A stretch of 64,000 bases of DNA from Elephas maximus indicus (taxonomy: Eukaryota; Chordata; Mammalia; Proboscidea; Elephantidae): positions 54,340,635 through 54,404,634 of the forward strand of contig NC_064827.1 of the NCBI RefSeq assembly GCF_024166365.1, given 5' to 3'. A program made the translations under genes and the position numbers. The notes under the pieces are model-generated. The model saw only the letters and a program-made list of their open reading frames with translations. It was not told the origin of the DNA and did no database searches. Within the stretch, counting starts at the first letter, position 1, and every line of letters begins with the position of its first letter. Positions 34,401 to 44,520 of the stretch are shown here, in pieces.

Positions 34401-37400
34401 ATTTATTACATGGCATCGTAATTAGTTGTTCACATTTCTATTTCCCTGTTAGACTATGAGCAACTTGAGCTCAAATATCACATCTGTTTATCTGGGTATC
34501 TCCAATGATACAGTGAAACCTGGAACTCAATGGGAATGCCTCCACCTTTGACAGAGTACGGACTTACCACTTTTCTCTCTCTCCTTTTAGTGGAAAATGT
34601 TTGCATTTTCCTTCTGTGACAGGTTTCTACCTTACACAGGTGCCAGCTTTTCTCAGGTTTTACTGTGTAACGCAGTGCCCCTATATGTCCCTGATGTGGG
34701 TTTACTGAATTAAATAAAATGCAAAAAAAACAGGAGATTTTAAATTGAAAAAAATTTTTTCTCTTCCTTCCTTCCCATAGATAATTTTGCTCATCGAACT
34801 GAAGTTCAGAAAGCCTTGGCCAAAAATAAGGAATGGCAAGAACAATTCCTCATCCCAAATTTGCTTCTTGTGGATAAACAAGAATGTGAAATTACTTATC
34901 TGGTACCATGGTGCAAAATAGAAAAGCCTCCAAAAGAAGGTAGCCCTTTCCTTCTTCATCACTTTGAATACCCATACCCATGCCTTTGAATCGATTCTGA
35001 CTCATAGCGACCCTGTAGGACAGAGAAGAACTGCCCATAGAGTTTCCAAGGAGCACCTGGTAGATTCAAACTGCCAACCTTTTGGTTAGCAGCCGTAGCT
35101 CTTAACCACTATGCCACCAGCTTTGAATATTAATGAATAAAATATCTAAAGACCTTAAGCTATAAAAACTAAAGGTACACAGGAAAAAAAATAAAAGAAA
35201 TCCTTTGTTTTATACAGTAGGAGTTCCTGGGTATGGTAAACGGTTAAGCGCTTGACTAGCCAAAAGGTTGGCGCTTTGAATCTGCCCAGAGGCACCTCAC
35301 GAGATAGGCCTGGTGATCTACTTCTGAATGGTCACAGACTTAAAACCCTGTGGCATTCAGTTCTACTCTGCACACATGGGGTCGCTATGCATCAGAATCA
35401 ACACCAACTAACAACAACAACAATATGGCAGTTGTTGAGATAAAAATGAATTTGACCACCTAAGACACTATAACAAAATAATGAAGTGTTTTTCCAAATT
35501 GGATCTTATTAATTCTTAAAACTTAGCTATGTTGTATACAGTTGAAATGATGAGTAAAAGTTGAGGAGTTGGGAACTAGAAGCAGGGAAAATGTGTATGG
35601 AGGTTTGTCATAATTTTAGAATACCAACTTTTAATATAAAAGTGTTTTTTTCTTACAAATTATAGCTAATGTTAAATCATTAAATACATCTTTGCTTATA
35701 AGAATGACTGTTTAGGAGGAATGAATTAACTGAAACTGCCAGGCTATATTACTGTGGCTTAACTTTTGTGTCTTCCTCTTATTTTTCAGTTTGAAGAAAA
35801 TTCCTAAAGATTTGTCTTCTTGTTGATTTCATTTCTTGCTGACTTAAATAATTACTTCAATCTAGTTTTAAATAAAGATCAGATTAGAAAAGGATAAACT
35901 AATTTAAGCTTTATTTCTTTCCCCCATTATTCCCAACTTTGTAGTCTATTTTAGATTATAAGAGACTTGAAAAGTCTTCTTTGGATGCTCATCCACTTAT
36001 ACCTCCCTCAGCTTTCAGTACTACCTAAATAGTTGACTTCTAGGATATTGTCATATTTTGGTTCTCTTCCTCTGTACTGTTAATGATTTTTCAGTGTCTT
36101 TTGCATTTTTTTTCTGTTACTTCAAATCTACTTGTCCTCTAATTTCTTTCTCTCTACCCACAACACACTTCGTTCCAGATCGTAAAAGCAAATTCTTCTG
36201 AAGTATTTACCTGAATACTTAGGAACAACAAAACCATCCCTTTAATTTTTTTTTTCCTTCAAAACTCAGAGACATCACTTCAGGTCCACTATTTGCCTGC
36301 TATTCTTGTTGGAAATGGAAACCTGTAGGGGGAAATTACCCAAAGAAAAAAGTACTGCCTCTCAAAAGTGTAACGAAAAAGAGAAATGCAGGAGATATGA
36401 AATACTTAAGACTTAGGATAAGAAATAAAAATATTTGAGGTAGTAGCTTATACATAACTTCCAGAGCTTTTTCTTTTTCTTCTATATGATTAAGCTTAAC
36501 AACTGGCTCTTAAACATGGGCAAGGACTTTATAAGCATAAAAGCGAAGAAAAATAATGCAAAAAATAAATAGATACATCTACATAAACATAAGGAGCCCT
36601 AGTGGCACTCAGCTACTAACTGAAAGGTAAGTAGTTCAAACCCACCAGCCACTCCACAGGAGAAGAGACCTGGAGGTCTGATCCCATAAAGATTGCAGCC
36701 TAAGAAACCCTATGGGGCAGTTCTGCTCTATCCTGTTGGGTCGCTATGAGTTGGAATTGACTTAGTATCACACAACAATACAACAACATAAACATGTATG
36801 AGTCTCTGGGTGATGAAAACAGCTATCATGCTCAGCTGTTAACTGAAAGGTTGGAGCTTCCAGTCCACCCAGAGGTACCTTGGAAGAAAGGCCTAGCAAT
36901 CTACCTCTGAAAAATCAGCCATTGAAAACACGATGGAGAGCACAGTTCTATTCTGACACTCACTGGGTCAACATCAGTCGGTAGCAACTATTTTTTTTTT
37001 AAACGTGTAGGTACATAATCCTTCAAATCTGTTCATGTAGTTTAGCCTTCCACCGGCACCAGACTAAACATGATTAGGTGTTGCTTGAATGTTTTCTGTA
37101 AAAGCTTTTTCTCCCTACTCTAGGAGTCTATGAACTGGCTACTTTTCAGATGAAACCTGGTGGACCAGCTCTGTGGGGTGATGCATTTCAAAGGGCAATT
37201 CATTCCCATGTCAATCTAAACTATGCCAAACTGGTTGGAGTTTTCCACACAGAATACGGACTACTCAACAGAGGTACATTTCTTCCCTTCTTACGGATAA
37301 TTACAAAGTATGGTGGTCATCTACTCATATGTTTTTTGTGTCAGTTTGTTAACTCTTTCTCATTATGGCATATGATTTTTTATTGCCAGGTTTTTGGTTT

Positions 37401-39024
37401 TTGTTAATTCTCAGGGTTCAAAAAATCTTTTTTACATCTAATTTATTTACACCTTATAAAGCCTTTTTCAAATCCTGAACTGCTTGCTTTCCCTGGTACA
37501 TCAAAATGATAGAATTAAAAAAATGAAGCATCCTCAAGAAATAATCTACTTTTTTCATTCTTTTTTCCTCTGAATGTACTTTTATTGATTTAAAAAAAAT
37601 TTTTTTTTTTGTTTTAGGATAGGGAGATTATTTCTGAATATAAAAGTAATATTTTTTTTATAAATATTAAAAACATGAAGAACTACCAAGAAAAAAAATT
37701 GCTCGTTTCCCACTACTTAGAGACAATGCTGTTAACATTTTGGTCTCTTTATTCCTATGTCATATGTATGTATACTTGTGTGCATATACATATGTATATG
37801 AGAAGCAAAAAAATAAACTTACACAAAGGTAAACATAAAGATGCCTTCTAAATATATATTTAAGGTGATGCCAATTAAAATAATAATGAGATACTATTTT
37901 TAACCTAGCAAAGACAAAGAGATAAAGATGTAGGTGTAGATAACAGATACAGATATAGATGTAAATATAGTGTTAAAAAGGTCAAGAAAAAATAAGTACT
38001 CATATACTCCATTGGGCTCATACTGGCTTAATTTTCCGTCCCCAAAATTTGGCAATATAAATAAAAAGCTTAGCTTTTTTTCATTGTCTTTGCCAATAAT
38101 TTTACTTCTAAGACATATGCATTAAATGTGTATAGATGTGTTTAGTTACACAGGAAGGAAATTTCAAGGGATATAAAATGTATAGTGTTATCTATATATT
38201 TATAAATATCTATATGGAATTCACCTAACCATTAAAAGTTAATATTATTGATACAGAAAATATATTGTTGAGTTTTAAAAATCTGTTAGTAAGCATATTA
38301 TACGATATAACCCTAATTTGATTTTACATACTTTTTAAAGGAAATAGAACAAATAGTAAGAGGTTTTCTCTGAGAGGTTAAGATTATGCTTATTTTTATT
38401 TTCTTCTTTGTATCATTTAAATTTTTTACAGTCAACACAATTCTCTTTATAATCTTGGTTTTTAAGTAGAGACAGGAAGTTAACGAAACTTGAGTCTAGT
38501 TTTGATTGTCTTCAGCTGTTACTTTACTTCCCCTCTCCAGCCTCTCTCTCTTCATCAGTAAAACCAGTTTGATTAGTTAATTTATAAGTTTCTTTCCCAA
38601 ATCTCTGACCCCTCTGAAATCTTGACACTAACGTATTTAGTTTTACCTTTTTGATATTCACTGTTTTGATTTAAAGAATGAGACTTAGCGTCTCTGATCA
38701 GATTGATTTTTCTGTAGTTCTTATTTGTGGGAATGCCATGTCCTTTAGAGTTTATTTCTGGTTTATTTCTGCAGTTCATGTTCTTTGGTGGCATGAGAGT
38801 CCGGATAGTCGTGCAGCTGGAAGACATCTGTCTCATGAGGATCCTAGGGTTGTGGCAGCTGGTAAGCTGTTTGACTAGGCATGAATTATTTATGGAACAT
38901 ATTTGATTAAGTCATTAACTTTATTTGTCTTATGAATTTTTTTCCAGTCCGGGAAAGTGCCAACTACCTAGTATCACAGCAGAATATGCTTCTGATTCCT
39001 ACATCGTTCTCACCATTGAAATAA
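21879..39024 (+). CDS. NIPSNAP3A: NIPSNAP3 gene, copy 1 (complete, six coding exons)
   Basis: Coding exons: 21879-21938, 33125-33335, 34781-34939, 37124-37273, 38775-38861 and 38948-39024. All introns are GT-AG. They join in frame to 744 nt, 247 residues plus TAA, the same length as I recall for human NIPSNAP3A. The protein begins with [20 protein letters not shown], which is Arg-rich with no acidic residue, as in mitochondrial targeting peptides. Two repeated ferredoxin-like NIPSNAP halves follow: about residues 35-135 ([22 protein letters not shown]) and 145-245 ([38 protein letters not shown]). The C-terminus reads [17 protein letters not shown] proteins are dimeric alpha-beta barrel proteins. 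NIPSNAP1/2 act in mitophagy signalling, while the role of NIPSNAP3 is poorly defined. Intron 1 is 11.2 kb and packed with transposons. The symbol is positional: this copy and the next are probably co-orthologs of the human pair. Confidence 0.93.
22451..22847. other. Intron 1 unique DNA, copy 1 only
   Basis: No gene seen. The segment 22450-23085 lacks a colinear match in unit 2. Only its last part is found there, inverted and displaced. Confidence 0.5.
22848..23025 (+). mobile_element. AfroSINE, sense; inverted counterpart in unit 2
   Basis: From 'aagagcctggtggtgcagtg' through 'agatgacagccttggaaacc' to 'cctatagaacagctg'. The same SINE with its 3' flank 'ggttaaggtttaaagcactt' (23041-23060) occurs in reverse orientation at about 56965-57115. 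Confidence 0.88.
23086..23611. other. Intron 1 DNA shared with copy 2
   Basis: Unique-looking AT-rich sequence that aligns with about 56660-57450 in unit 2. No gene seen. Confidence 0.5.
23612..28631 (-). mobile_element. L1 LINE, antisense, about 5 kb, unit 1 only
   Basis: The 3' end lies at the left ('tttttattgtgctttaagtg' is the reverse complement of the L1 end). A 3' UTR of about 1.3 kb is followed by nearly all of ORF2 on the minus strand up to about 28380, then a short upstream piece, so it is 5'-truncated. The flanks 'aaactctctttta' (about 23599-23611) and 'aaactgtctttta' (about 28632-28644) look like a target duplication. Unit 2 has the empty site 'gaaactctcttattctg' near 57443. It sits in intron 1 in opposite orientation to the gene. 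Confidence 0.92.
24942..28380 (-). pseudogene. L1 ORF2 (endonuclease-reverse transcriptase), decayed
   Basis: Recognisable pieces on the minus strand, in order: [18 protein letters not shown] (endonuclease start, near 28340), [20 protein letters not shown] and [10 protein letters not shown] (endonuclease end, 27739-27960), [20 protein letters not shown] (RT fingers, 26736-27239), [20 protein letters not shown] (RT, 26324-26590), and the C-terminal block [20 protein letters not shown] with [11 protein letters not shown] (24942-25142). At least nine frames are needed to read it, with many stops and shifts, so it is not functional. It is an L1 protein, not a host gene. Confidence 0.9.
28632..29097. 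other. Intron 1 DNA shared with copy 2
   Basis: Aligns with about 57455-58000 in unit 2. It includes a short TG/TA-rich tract near 28730-28760. No gene seen. Confidence 0.5.
29100..29265 (+). mobile_element. AfroSINE, sense, unit 1 only
   Basis: Full-length copy 'gagccctggtggtgcagtgg' to 'gccagggggtttggttttt'. The target duplication 'attgcattagtt' is seen on both sides (about 29087-29098 and 29263-29274). The site is empty in unit 2 ('gacattagttatgttcc' near 58237). Confidence 0.93.
29383..30178 (+). mobile_element. L1 LINE 3' UTR, sense, unit 1 only
   Basis: 5'-truncated L1 tail ending 'gtaaactttcacttaaagc' plus a short A tail. It is the same 3' UTR type as the antisense copies at 23612 and 52013. 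Unit 2 is empty here ('aaagttttctactagtaaa' near 58344). Confidence 0.88.
30179..30437. other. Intron 1 DNA shared with copy 2
   Basis: Unique-looking sequence matching about 58360-58610 in unit 2. No feature recognised. Confidence 0.5.
30438..32703 (-). mobile_element. RTE-family LINE, antisense, unit 1 only
   Basis: Starts at its 3' end ('ttgttgttaggtaccattga') and extends leftward in element terms through the RT domain into the RT-upstream region. Minus-strand pieces include [17 protein letters not shown] (31464-31712), [20 protein letters not shown] (30849-31202) and the block [21 protein letters not shown] (part, 31722-31925). Flanks 'tgctaaaaaag' and 'tgctaagaaag' resemble a target duplication. 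The empty site is in unit 2 near 58601. Stops and shifts are frequent. Confidence 0.9.
32890..33055 (+). mobile_element. AfroSINE relic just before exon 2, shared by both units
   Basis: 'tatggctcaagtagttttca' to 'ataacacatggggttgtaa', ending about 70 bp before the exon 2 acceptor. The matching copy in unit 2 is at 58895-59035. It is old and diverged. It sits where the branch point and polypyrimidine region begin, so part of the intron end may derive from a SINE. Confidence 0.75.
33125..33335 (+). CDS. NIPSNAP3A: NIPSNAP3 copy 1, exon 2
   Basis: 211 bases, residues 21-91 (phase 0 in, phase 1 out). Acceptor 'ttcttcag|atg', donor 'tatg|gtatgagt'. It encodes [20 protein letters not shown] at the start and [14 protein letters not shown] at the end, the first half of NIPSNAP repeat 1. 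It begins with ATG, so a downstream start is possible in principle. Confidence 0.95.
33336..34780. other. Intron 2 of copy 1
   Basis: Intronic DNA, colinear with 59312-61229. It contains a MIR at about 34195-34395 (listed separately). The rest is unassigned. Confidence 0.6.
34195..34395 (-). repeat. MIR SINE, antisense, shared by both units
   Basis: 'aggtgccaagcactattat', 'cacagattaggaaactgg', 'taacttacttaagtcatac' and 'taaatgatggagcc' follow a reverse-oriented MIR. Matched at about 60645-60840. Confidence 0.85.
34781..34939 (+). CDS. NIPSNAP3A: NIPSNAP3 copy 1, exon 3
   Basis: 159 bases, residues 91-144 (phase 1 in and out). Acceptor 'cttcccatag', donor 'gaag|gtagccc'. Encodes [20 protein letters not shown], then [15 protein letters not shown] and [18 protein letters not shown], finishing the first NIPSNAP repeat. 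Confidence 0.95.
34965..35126 (-). mobile_element. AfroSINE, antisense, unit 1 only
   Basis: 'cccatacccatgcctttgaa' to 'accactatgccaccag'. The target duplication 'ctttgaata' lies on both sides (about 34961 and 35125). Unit 2 is empty ('ctttgagtactggtg' near 61411). Intron 3. Confidence 0.9.
35218..35415 (+). mobile_element. AfroSINE (second subfamily), sense, shared by both units
   Basis: 'ggagttcctgggtatggtaa' to 'tcagaatcaacaccaac', with a CAA-repeat end. Matched at 61508-61720. In unit 2 its tail is joined directly to sequence that lies 1.36 kb further on in unit 1. Confidence 0.85.
35416..36590. other. Intron 3 segment missing from copy 2
   Basis: Unique-looking AT-rich sequence with no recognised gene. 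The whole block from about 35420 to 36785, including the next SINE, is absent from unit 2. Confidence 0.6.
36591..36788 (+). mobile_element. AfroSINE, sense
   Basis: 'aaggagccctagtggcactc' to 'tcgctatgagttggaattg', with a CAA-rich end. Absent from unit 2 as part of the apparent deletion. Confidence 0.9.
36795..37000 (+). mobile_element. AfroSINE (second subfamily), sense, shared by both units
   Basis: 'tgagtctctgggtgatgaaa' to 'actgggtcaacatcagtcgg'. Matched at about 61725-61905. Confidence 0.83.
37124..37273 (+). CDS. NIPSNAP3A: NIPSNAP3 copy 1, exon 4
   Basis: 150 bases, residues 144-194 (phase 1 in and out). Acceptor 'ctactctag', donor 'agag|gtacatt'. Encodes [20 protein letters not shown], then [19 protein letters not shown] and [10 protein letters not shown], opening NIPSNAP repeat 2. 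It differs from copy 2 at only three bases. Confidence 0.96.
37274..38774. other. Intron 4 of copy 1
   Basis: AT-rich intron matching 62191-63220 in copy 2. It contains a short TA/TG tract (about 37757-37803), which corresponds to the greatly expanded array at 62634-62836. No other feature recognised. Confidence 0.6.
38775..38861 (+). CDS. NIPSNAP3A: NIPSNAP3 copy 1, exon 5
   Basis: 87 bases, residues 194-223. Acceptor 'tttctgcag', donor 'gctg|gtaagc'. Encodes [20 protein letters not shown] and EDPRVVAA, the most conserved C-terminal stretch of the family. Confidence 0.96.
38948..39024 (+). CDS. NIPSNAP3A: NIPSNAP3 copy 1, exon 6 (terminal coding part)
   Basis: 77 coding bases, residues 223-247 and TAA at 39022-39024. 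Acceptor 'ttttccag'. Encodes [20 protein letters not shown] and SPLK. Confidence 0.96.
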
Positions 39025-39555
39025 TCTGCTACTGAAATGAGATGTTTCAACTACTGTATCTGCTAGTGATGCATGAATTCTCCCCAGAGAGTCTCAGATT
39101 TGTTTGAAGGAAGTGGTGAGTTGATTAGCTATGTCACTTGCATTATTGAAAGATACCTTTGTCCTTTGTCATTACCACTTCAGGAAATAAGTCTGTTCAT
39201 TTCCCCTCTGGCATTTCAGTATCTGTTATCATCAGAAATAGCTGCCACTGCTTCATGATCGTGATTTTTCCTTTATTTTCAAATATCACATCTTGTGTAC
39301 TTGGACAGCCTTTTTGGTACAGCATTTTCTTATATTAAAATGATTTTATATTTTTATGCTGGTGATAACATTTTTAAATTATTTATATACAATGTCCACC
39401 TTTTCAGGATTTTTGTTTTTCTTAAATTTTTTTTTAATTGTATCCAGTAAAGTTTTTTTTATAGTATCAAATAGGATTCATAAGAATATTATATTAAATA
39501 TATTTCTTAAGTGCTTTTCCATCCCCACCCCTCCCCACCCTCATTACCAACACTT
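39025..39555 (+). other. NIPSNAP3A: NIPSNAP3 copy 1, 3' UTR region
   Basis: AT-rich sequence after the stop codon. An 'attaaa' hexamer at 39334-39339 could be a polyadenylation signal. An 'aataaa' at 40702-40707 lies beyond an L1 insertion and would give a much longer UTR. Which is used cannot be told from sequence. Confidence 0.55.
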
Positions 39556-40432
39556 AATAGATAAGTGGTAACTTTGGTGAAGGGTAAGACAGTACACAAT
39601 ACTGGGAAAACCAGCACAGCCTATACAAGGCAAGGCCATGGTAGCTCCATAGGCACATCCCAACTCCCTAAGGGACCAAATTGCTGGGCTGAGGGCTATG
39701 GAGACCATGGGTCTCAGGGAACAGCTAGCTCAATTGGCATAACATAGTTTATAAAGAATATGCTCTACATTCTGCTTTGGTGAGTAGCATCTGGGGTCTT
39801 AAAAGCCTGTGAGCGGCCATCTAGGATACTCCACTGGTCTCACCCCTTTGGGAGCAAGGAATAATGAAGGAAACCAAAAACATAAGGGAAAGACTAGTCC
39901 AAAGGACTAATGGACCTCATCTACCACAGCCTCCACCAGACTGAGTCCAGTACAACTAGATGGTGCCCGGCTACTACCACTGACTGCTCTGACAGGGATC
40001 ACAATAGAGGGTCCCAGACAGAGCTGGAGAAAAATGTAGAACAAAATTCTAACTCAAAAAGAAAGACCAGCTTGCTGGCCTGATAGAGACTGGAGAAACC
40101 CTGAGAGTGTTGCCCCTGGACTCCTCTTCAGCTCAGTAATGAGGCCACTCCTGAAGTTCACCCTTTAACCGAAGATTGAACAGTCCTATGGGAACAAAAC
40201 AAGACTAAAGGGGCACACCAGCCCTGGGGCAGGGACTGGAAGGTAGGAGGGAACAAGAAAGCTGGTAATAGGGAACCCAGGGTTGAGAAGGGAGAGTATT
40301 GACATGTCGTGGGGTTGTTAACCAGTGTCATGCAACAATGTGTGTACTGTTTGATGAGAAGTTAGTTTGTTCTGTAAACCTTCATCTAAAGTTGAATAAA
40401 AAATAAATAAAATATTAAAAAAAAAAAAATTT
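39556..40432 (+). mobile_element. L1 LINE 3' UTR, sense, downstream of copy 1
   Basis: Contains 'ctcagggaacagctagctc', 'tctggggtcttaaaagcctg', 'tccaaaggactaatggacc' and the terminal 'agtttgttctgtaaacc', then an A-rich tail to 40432. It is 5'-truncated with no ORF2. It lies about 530 bp after the stop codon, possibly inside the 3' UTR. Confidence 0.88.
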
Positions 40433-41635
40433 CTTTACATTGGAAAAGTATAGTATCATTTGTGTCATCTGTATTAATTATGGTTTTCACATTAATTGTT
40501 AGTCACTCCAGCTTAGAAAATAGTGAAATTAGGTCTTGGTATTAAAATTTTTTCAGGCTTGTTGATTTGTATGCTGAAATGTGTTAATTTATAATTACTT
40601 TTACTAATTTTTACTTCATTTTGAATTGCTATTTAGCAAAGATACTTGGGACATCTGTTTGTTTTAGAGAGATCTTTTATGGTTATGAACATGCTTGCCC
40701 TAATAAAAGCCTACTTATCCATTCTAATTCTTTTTATTTTCATTTTATATTTTTATCCTCTTTTCTGGAGCTATTGCTGTGTTGCTGTAGGGTAGTGACA
40801 CAGTAGTAATTTACCACCTTTATTGTAAGTGGCATCAAGAAAATAGCATGCCAGCAACCCCAGAAGGAGAATTTCTTCAGCACTGTCACAGGTGGGCTAG
40901 GGTTTTCCTTGAAACACCTGTAATTTCTGTTTTGCCTTCTAATTTTAGTTTTGGTATTTCCAACCTCTCCGGCTAGTCTATATTTACAGCTGTGTTATTT
41001 TACATTTCTAAAACATACGGCAGATGTAAAATAGTAAGTTTTGAATTAGCTATCTGAAGAAATTTTGGAAAACAGAAAGTAAATCACCTCTCATTTATCT
41101 GGATCCCTGAGATCTCTGATTTTTGTGGACCGTTACGTAATGTGAGACAGTCGGTATACCCTGCCTTCTCTCCTGTTGCTATGGATGAACTTTACATGCT
41201 CCAAGCAGAGACAGACTCCTTTATTTGTACACTTACTTCCATAACTTCTATCACCTTAAATGCCCTCTCTAAGCATCTTTACCCCAGGAGAAAATTAATT
41301 TTTTTCTTCCATGACAGTTAGTTGTCCTAGGACTTTGAGGAAGATGAAGTTTGTGCATTTGACAGACAGAATTTTTGATGGCTGATTGGAAGAAACGGAA
41401 AATTTTGTATCATAGGTTTCTGCTTTGAAAGAGCTTGACCAGCCATTGTGTGTAAGGATCTTGACAAAAGAAATGCTTAAAGGGTTTTGAAAAAAAAAAC
41501 AGAAAGATTAGATGGTGCCTGAGCTATTAACAGACAGGAAAATAATTCAAATAGAACTTTTATAATCCAGATATTGTCCTGTTTTCTGCTCTCCTTCGAA
41601 GCAAAATTCCTCTATAGAGTTGTGTATTTTAACTA
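40433..41635. other. Downstream DNA, nothing recognised
   Basis: It holds the 'aataaa' at 40702-40707 noted above. No gene or named repeat seen. Confidence 0.45.
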
Positions 41636-42880
41636 TCTTCCTTTCCTTACCACTTACTCTCACCTGAACCCATTCCAGTTAGGCATGCATCCTCATCAGT
41701 CCTCTGCAGTGACTTCTGGAGGTTACCAGGGACCTTTTTATTACCAAATTCAATGGTCAATTTTCTATCTTTACCTTACCATCCTCTCAGCAATGTTGGA
41801 CACAGTTAACCATTTCTGCCTTCTTGAAACACTTGATTCTCTGACCTTCAATGCATGATGTCATGCTCTTCAGATTTTTCTTAGCTCGCTGGCCAATCGC
41901 TCTCAGTTTCTCTTGCTGGCTTCTCTTCCTAGTGTTGTAGGACTTCGGAGCTCAAGCCTGTTCTCTACCTTCATTTTCTCTAGGTAAGCTCCTTCAACCC
42001 CAAGATTGAAATACCATATATATGCTTATGATTTGTATGTTTTTAATTTCTTTTGGAGCTCCTGGACGCCAGACTGAAATACTGCCTTCTTGACACAACA
42101 TATACCTAGTTGTTTTGGTAAGCTATAACTCACTGTGATAACTTTCTTTTCCTTGTCCCCTACATGCACCCTCTCAGCCAAGTCCTTTTGGCTCTCTCTC
42201 TAAAAATACATCTTGAATCTTAACCATTCCTCCCTATATCTGTTGCTACCACCCTCGACTATTCTACCATCATCTCATACCTAGCTTCCCTACTATCCAT
42301 TCTCCTCACAGAAGTCAGCATTCTTTCTGAAACAGACATCAGATCACTCTGTTCCTTAGTTAAGACTCTCCAGTGGCGTCTCATTTCACTAACAATGAAA
42401 TCCAAACATCTTAACATGGTCAACAAAGCCCTCCAGGTTCTGGTCCCCAACATTTCTCTGATTCCATCCATTACCACTCTTCCCCTTGCTAACTATCAGA
42501 GCCTTTAATTCTCTTCTTTCTCCATCTTGCCAAGCCTTTACCCAATTGGGGACGTTGCAGTAGGTGTTCTTTCTTTGAGAAATGTTCTTCCCACACACCT
42601 TCAAATGTTGGCTGATGCTCATTTTATTCACATCGGAGCATAAATGCCCCTCTTCAGACAGGCTGTCCCTGACGCCTCTCCGTCGTTATCCCATTACCAT
42701 ATTTTATTTTCTTCCTAGCACTTATATCCAAATTCATTGTCTGTCTCTGTATCCATGGTCTTTCTCCAATGAAATATACATTCCTTAGAGCATGAATTCT
42801 GTCTTCTTAAATACCATCTGCAGCACATAAAAGAGAGTCTGGCTCACAGTAGATTCAATAAATATTAATGTATAATGATG
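41636..42880 (+). repeat. L2 LINE, long 3' part
   Basis: More than 1 kb of L2: 'gcaatgttggacacagttaac', 'tctcttgctggcttctcttcc', 'aacaatgaaatccaaacatc', 'catgaattctgtcttctt' and 'cacagtagattcaataaat'. It is decayed and non-coding. The short open frames in it are chance. Confidence 0.82.
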
Positions 42881-42919
42881 CCAAACTGATTTTATCAGGA
42901 CAATTTTAACTGATATCTA

Positions 42920-43085
42920 ACTTCACTGAAGAGAACCCTATGCCACTTACTAGCCATGTGACCCTGGACAAGTTCCTTATACTCTCTGAGCTACAGTTTA
43001 CTCGTGTGTGAAATGGTACTACTTACCTCATAGGGCAGGTTTTAAATGAAGATTAAACGAAGTGCCAAGACAATGCAGTAAACAG
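42920..43085 (+). repeat. MIR SINE, sense
   Basis: 'actagccatgtgaccctgg', 'caagttccttatactctctg' and 'gtgaaatggtactacttacc' are the MIR core. Confidence 0.88.
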
Positions 43086-44520
43086 TTGAAAAAGATAGCT
43101 AATTTTATACTTTTCCATACTTAATGTATGCACTAGCATTCCAAAGGGTCCAGAGTTTTTTAAATTAGGAAACGTTCCATAGGCTTTCTCTAGATTGAAG
43201 AATGTTTAGGTCAAGACTCATGTGTATCATATACCGTCATCTAAATTAACTGCCTTTTCATTTATCAATCATTTTTTTTTCTCTCCCTCAATTGTCATTT
43301 TCACAAATAGTTTTCTGTCATTGCATTAAAGTTTCTGTAATTTGAAGTTCAAGTTGGGAGGATGAAGTTATGATCCTGATGCTGAGCAGTCATCCCAAGG
43401 TGCTCCTGCACACAAGTTCAGATTCATGCCTACACAAAAGGACTGCTCACTGCATGTCATGGCATTCAGAAGAGGCCATAAGGAGAGCCAGGGCTCCATT
43501 GTCCTGTCTTAAAGGGCTTTTGCAACAGGGGTTGAGTACTGAGAAAAGCAGACATCTTTTTCCAAAGTTTTGATTCATAATTAGCTGTGAAAAATGTCTG
43601 CGTGTCTCATCATAGCACCACATAACATTGTGTATACACTGTACAGCACTTTTTACAGGAGAAAAGGAAGGCACTTCTGATATTAGTCTCAGTATCATTT
43701 CTATTTTCCTGCATCCCTGCCACCACCCCCAGCATCTTGCCAGTATACTTGGTATACTGTGTCCTTGTATTTTTGGTTGAATAAACAAAAGAACACTCGA
43801 GACCACCTTTGTAGCCTCCTCAATACCAAATCAAGTTTTTGTTAATTAAATAAGCTTAGCTACAGAGTATTTTCAGAGTCTCTGCAGCTTTAAAATCATT
43901 CATCAGAGTAAGTTTATCTAAAAGCCTCTTAAATTTGCTTAATACCAGTTACTCAATGTTGTAACTGAATCATAAAGGTGCAAAATACCCTTTCTTTTTT
44001 ATTTTCAAGTAGTCCCCTCAGTTCTCTTTTGTGATTAACAGGACATTTAAGCCTTTTCTAAAAGTTTTACTTGTAATCCAAATAACTTCCACTCTACAAG
44101 CAGACATTTCTTACTATTGTAATAGCTACGAATGCACAAAAGTAAATATGTATAGACCAACAGAACTGATAACGGCTTTATTTCGTGACTCATTACAACA
44201 TAGAAATATGCCTTTTTAATACTTCATATAAAGTTATTGACAATACAAATATTTTTCTTTTTAATGAAAATGATTTAACATAGAAATCTATTGTGAAACC
44301 TTGGTCTAATTTTGCAGTTTTTAGCTATGCCAGTGCAAAAATAGATCCCATTACAGACAGCATTCCAAGTGCTTGGAATGAAGGGCCAACGATAAAGGAA
44401 AAGCACAAAAACATAGCTTCATCCTAGGGTTTAAGAACGGAGAATAGTATACCTAATTCTTACTGAAATATGAACATTCTGTTAAAAGGGATGCAACAAT
44501 TTTGAAAAAAATTAGAGCAT
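43086..44520. other. Intergenic, nothing recognised
   Basis: Unique-looking sequence. Open frames at 43370-43573 (+) and 43447-43806 (-) overlap each other and show no family I recognise. Confidence 0.45.

Noticed and set aside
43370-43806. Possible exon or LTR in the downstream region
   Set aside because: There are no splice-flanked conserved frames, and the terminal sequences do not fit any LTR that I can name.
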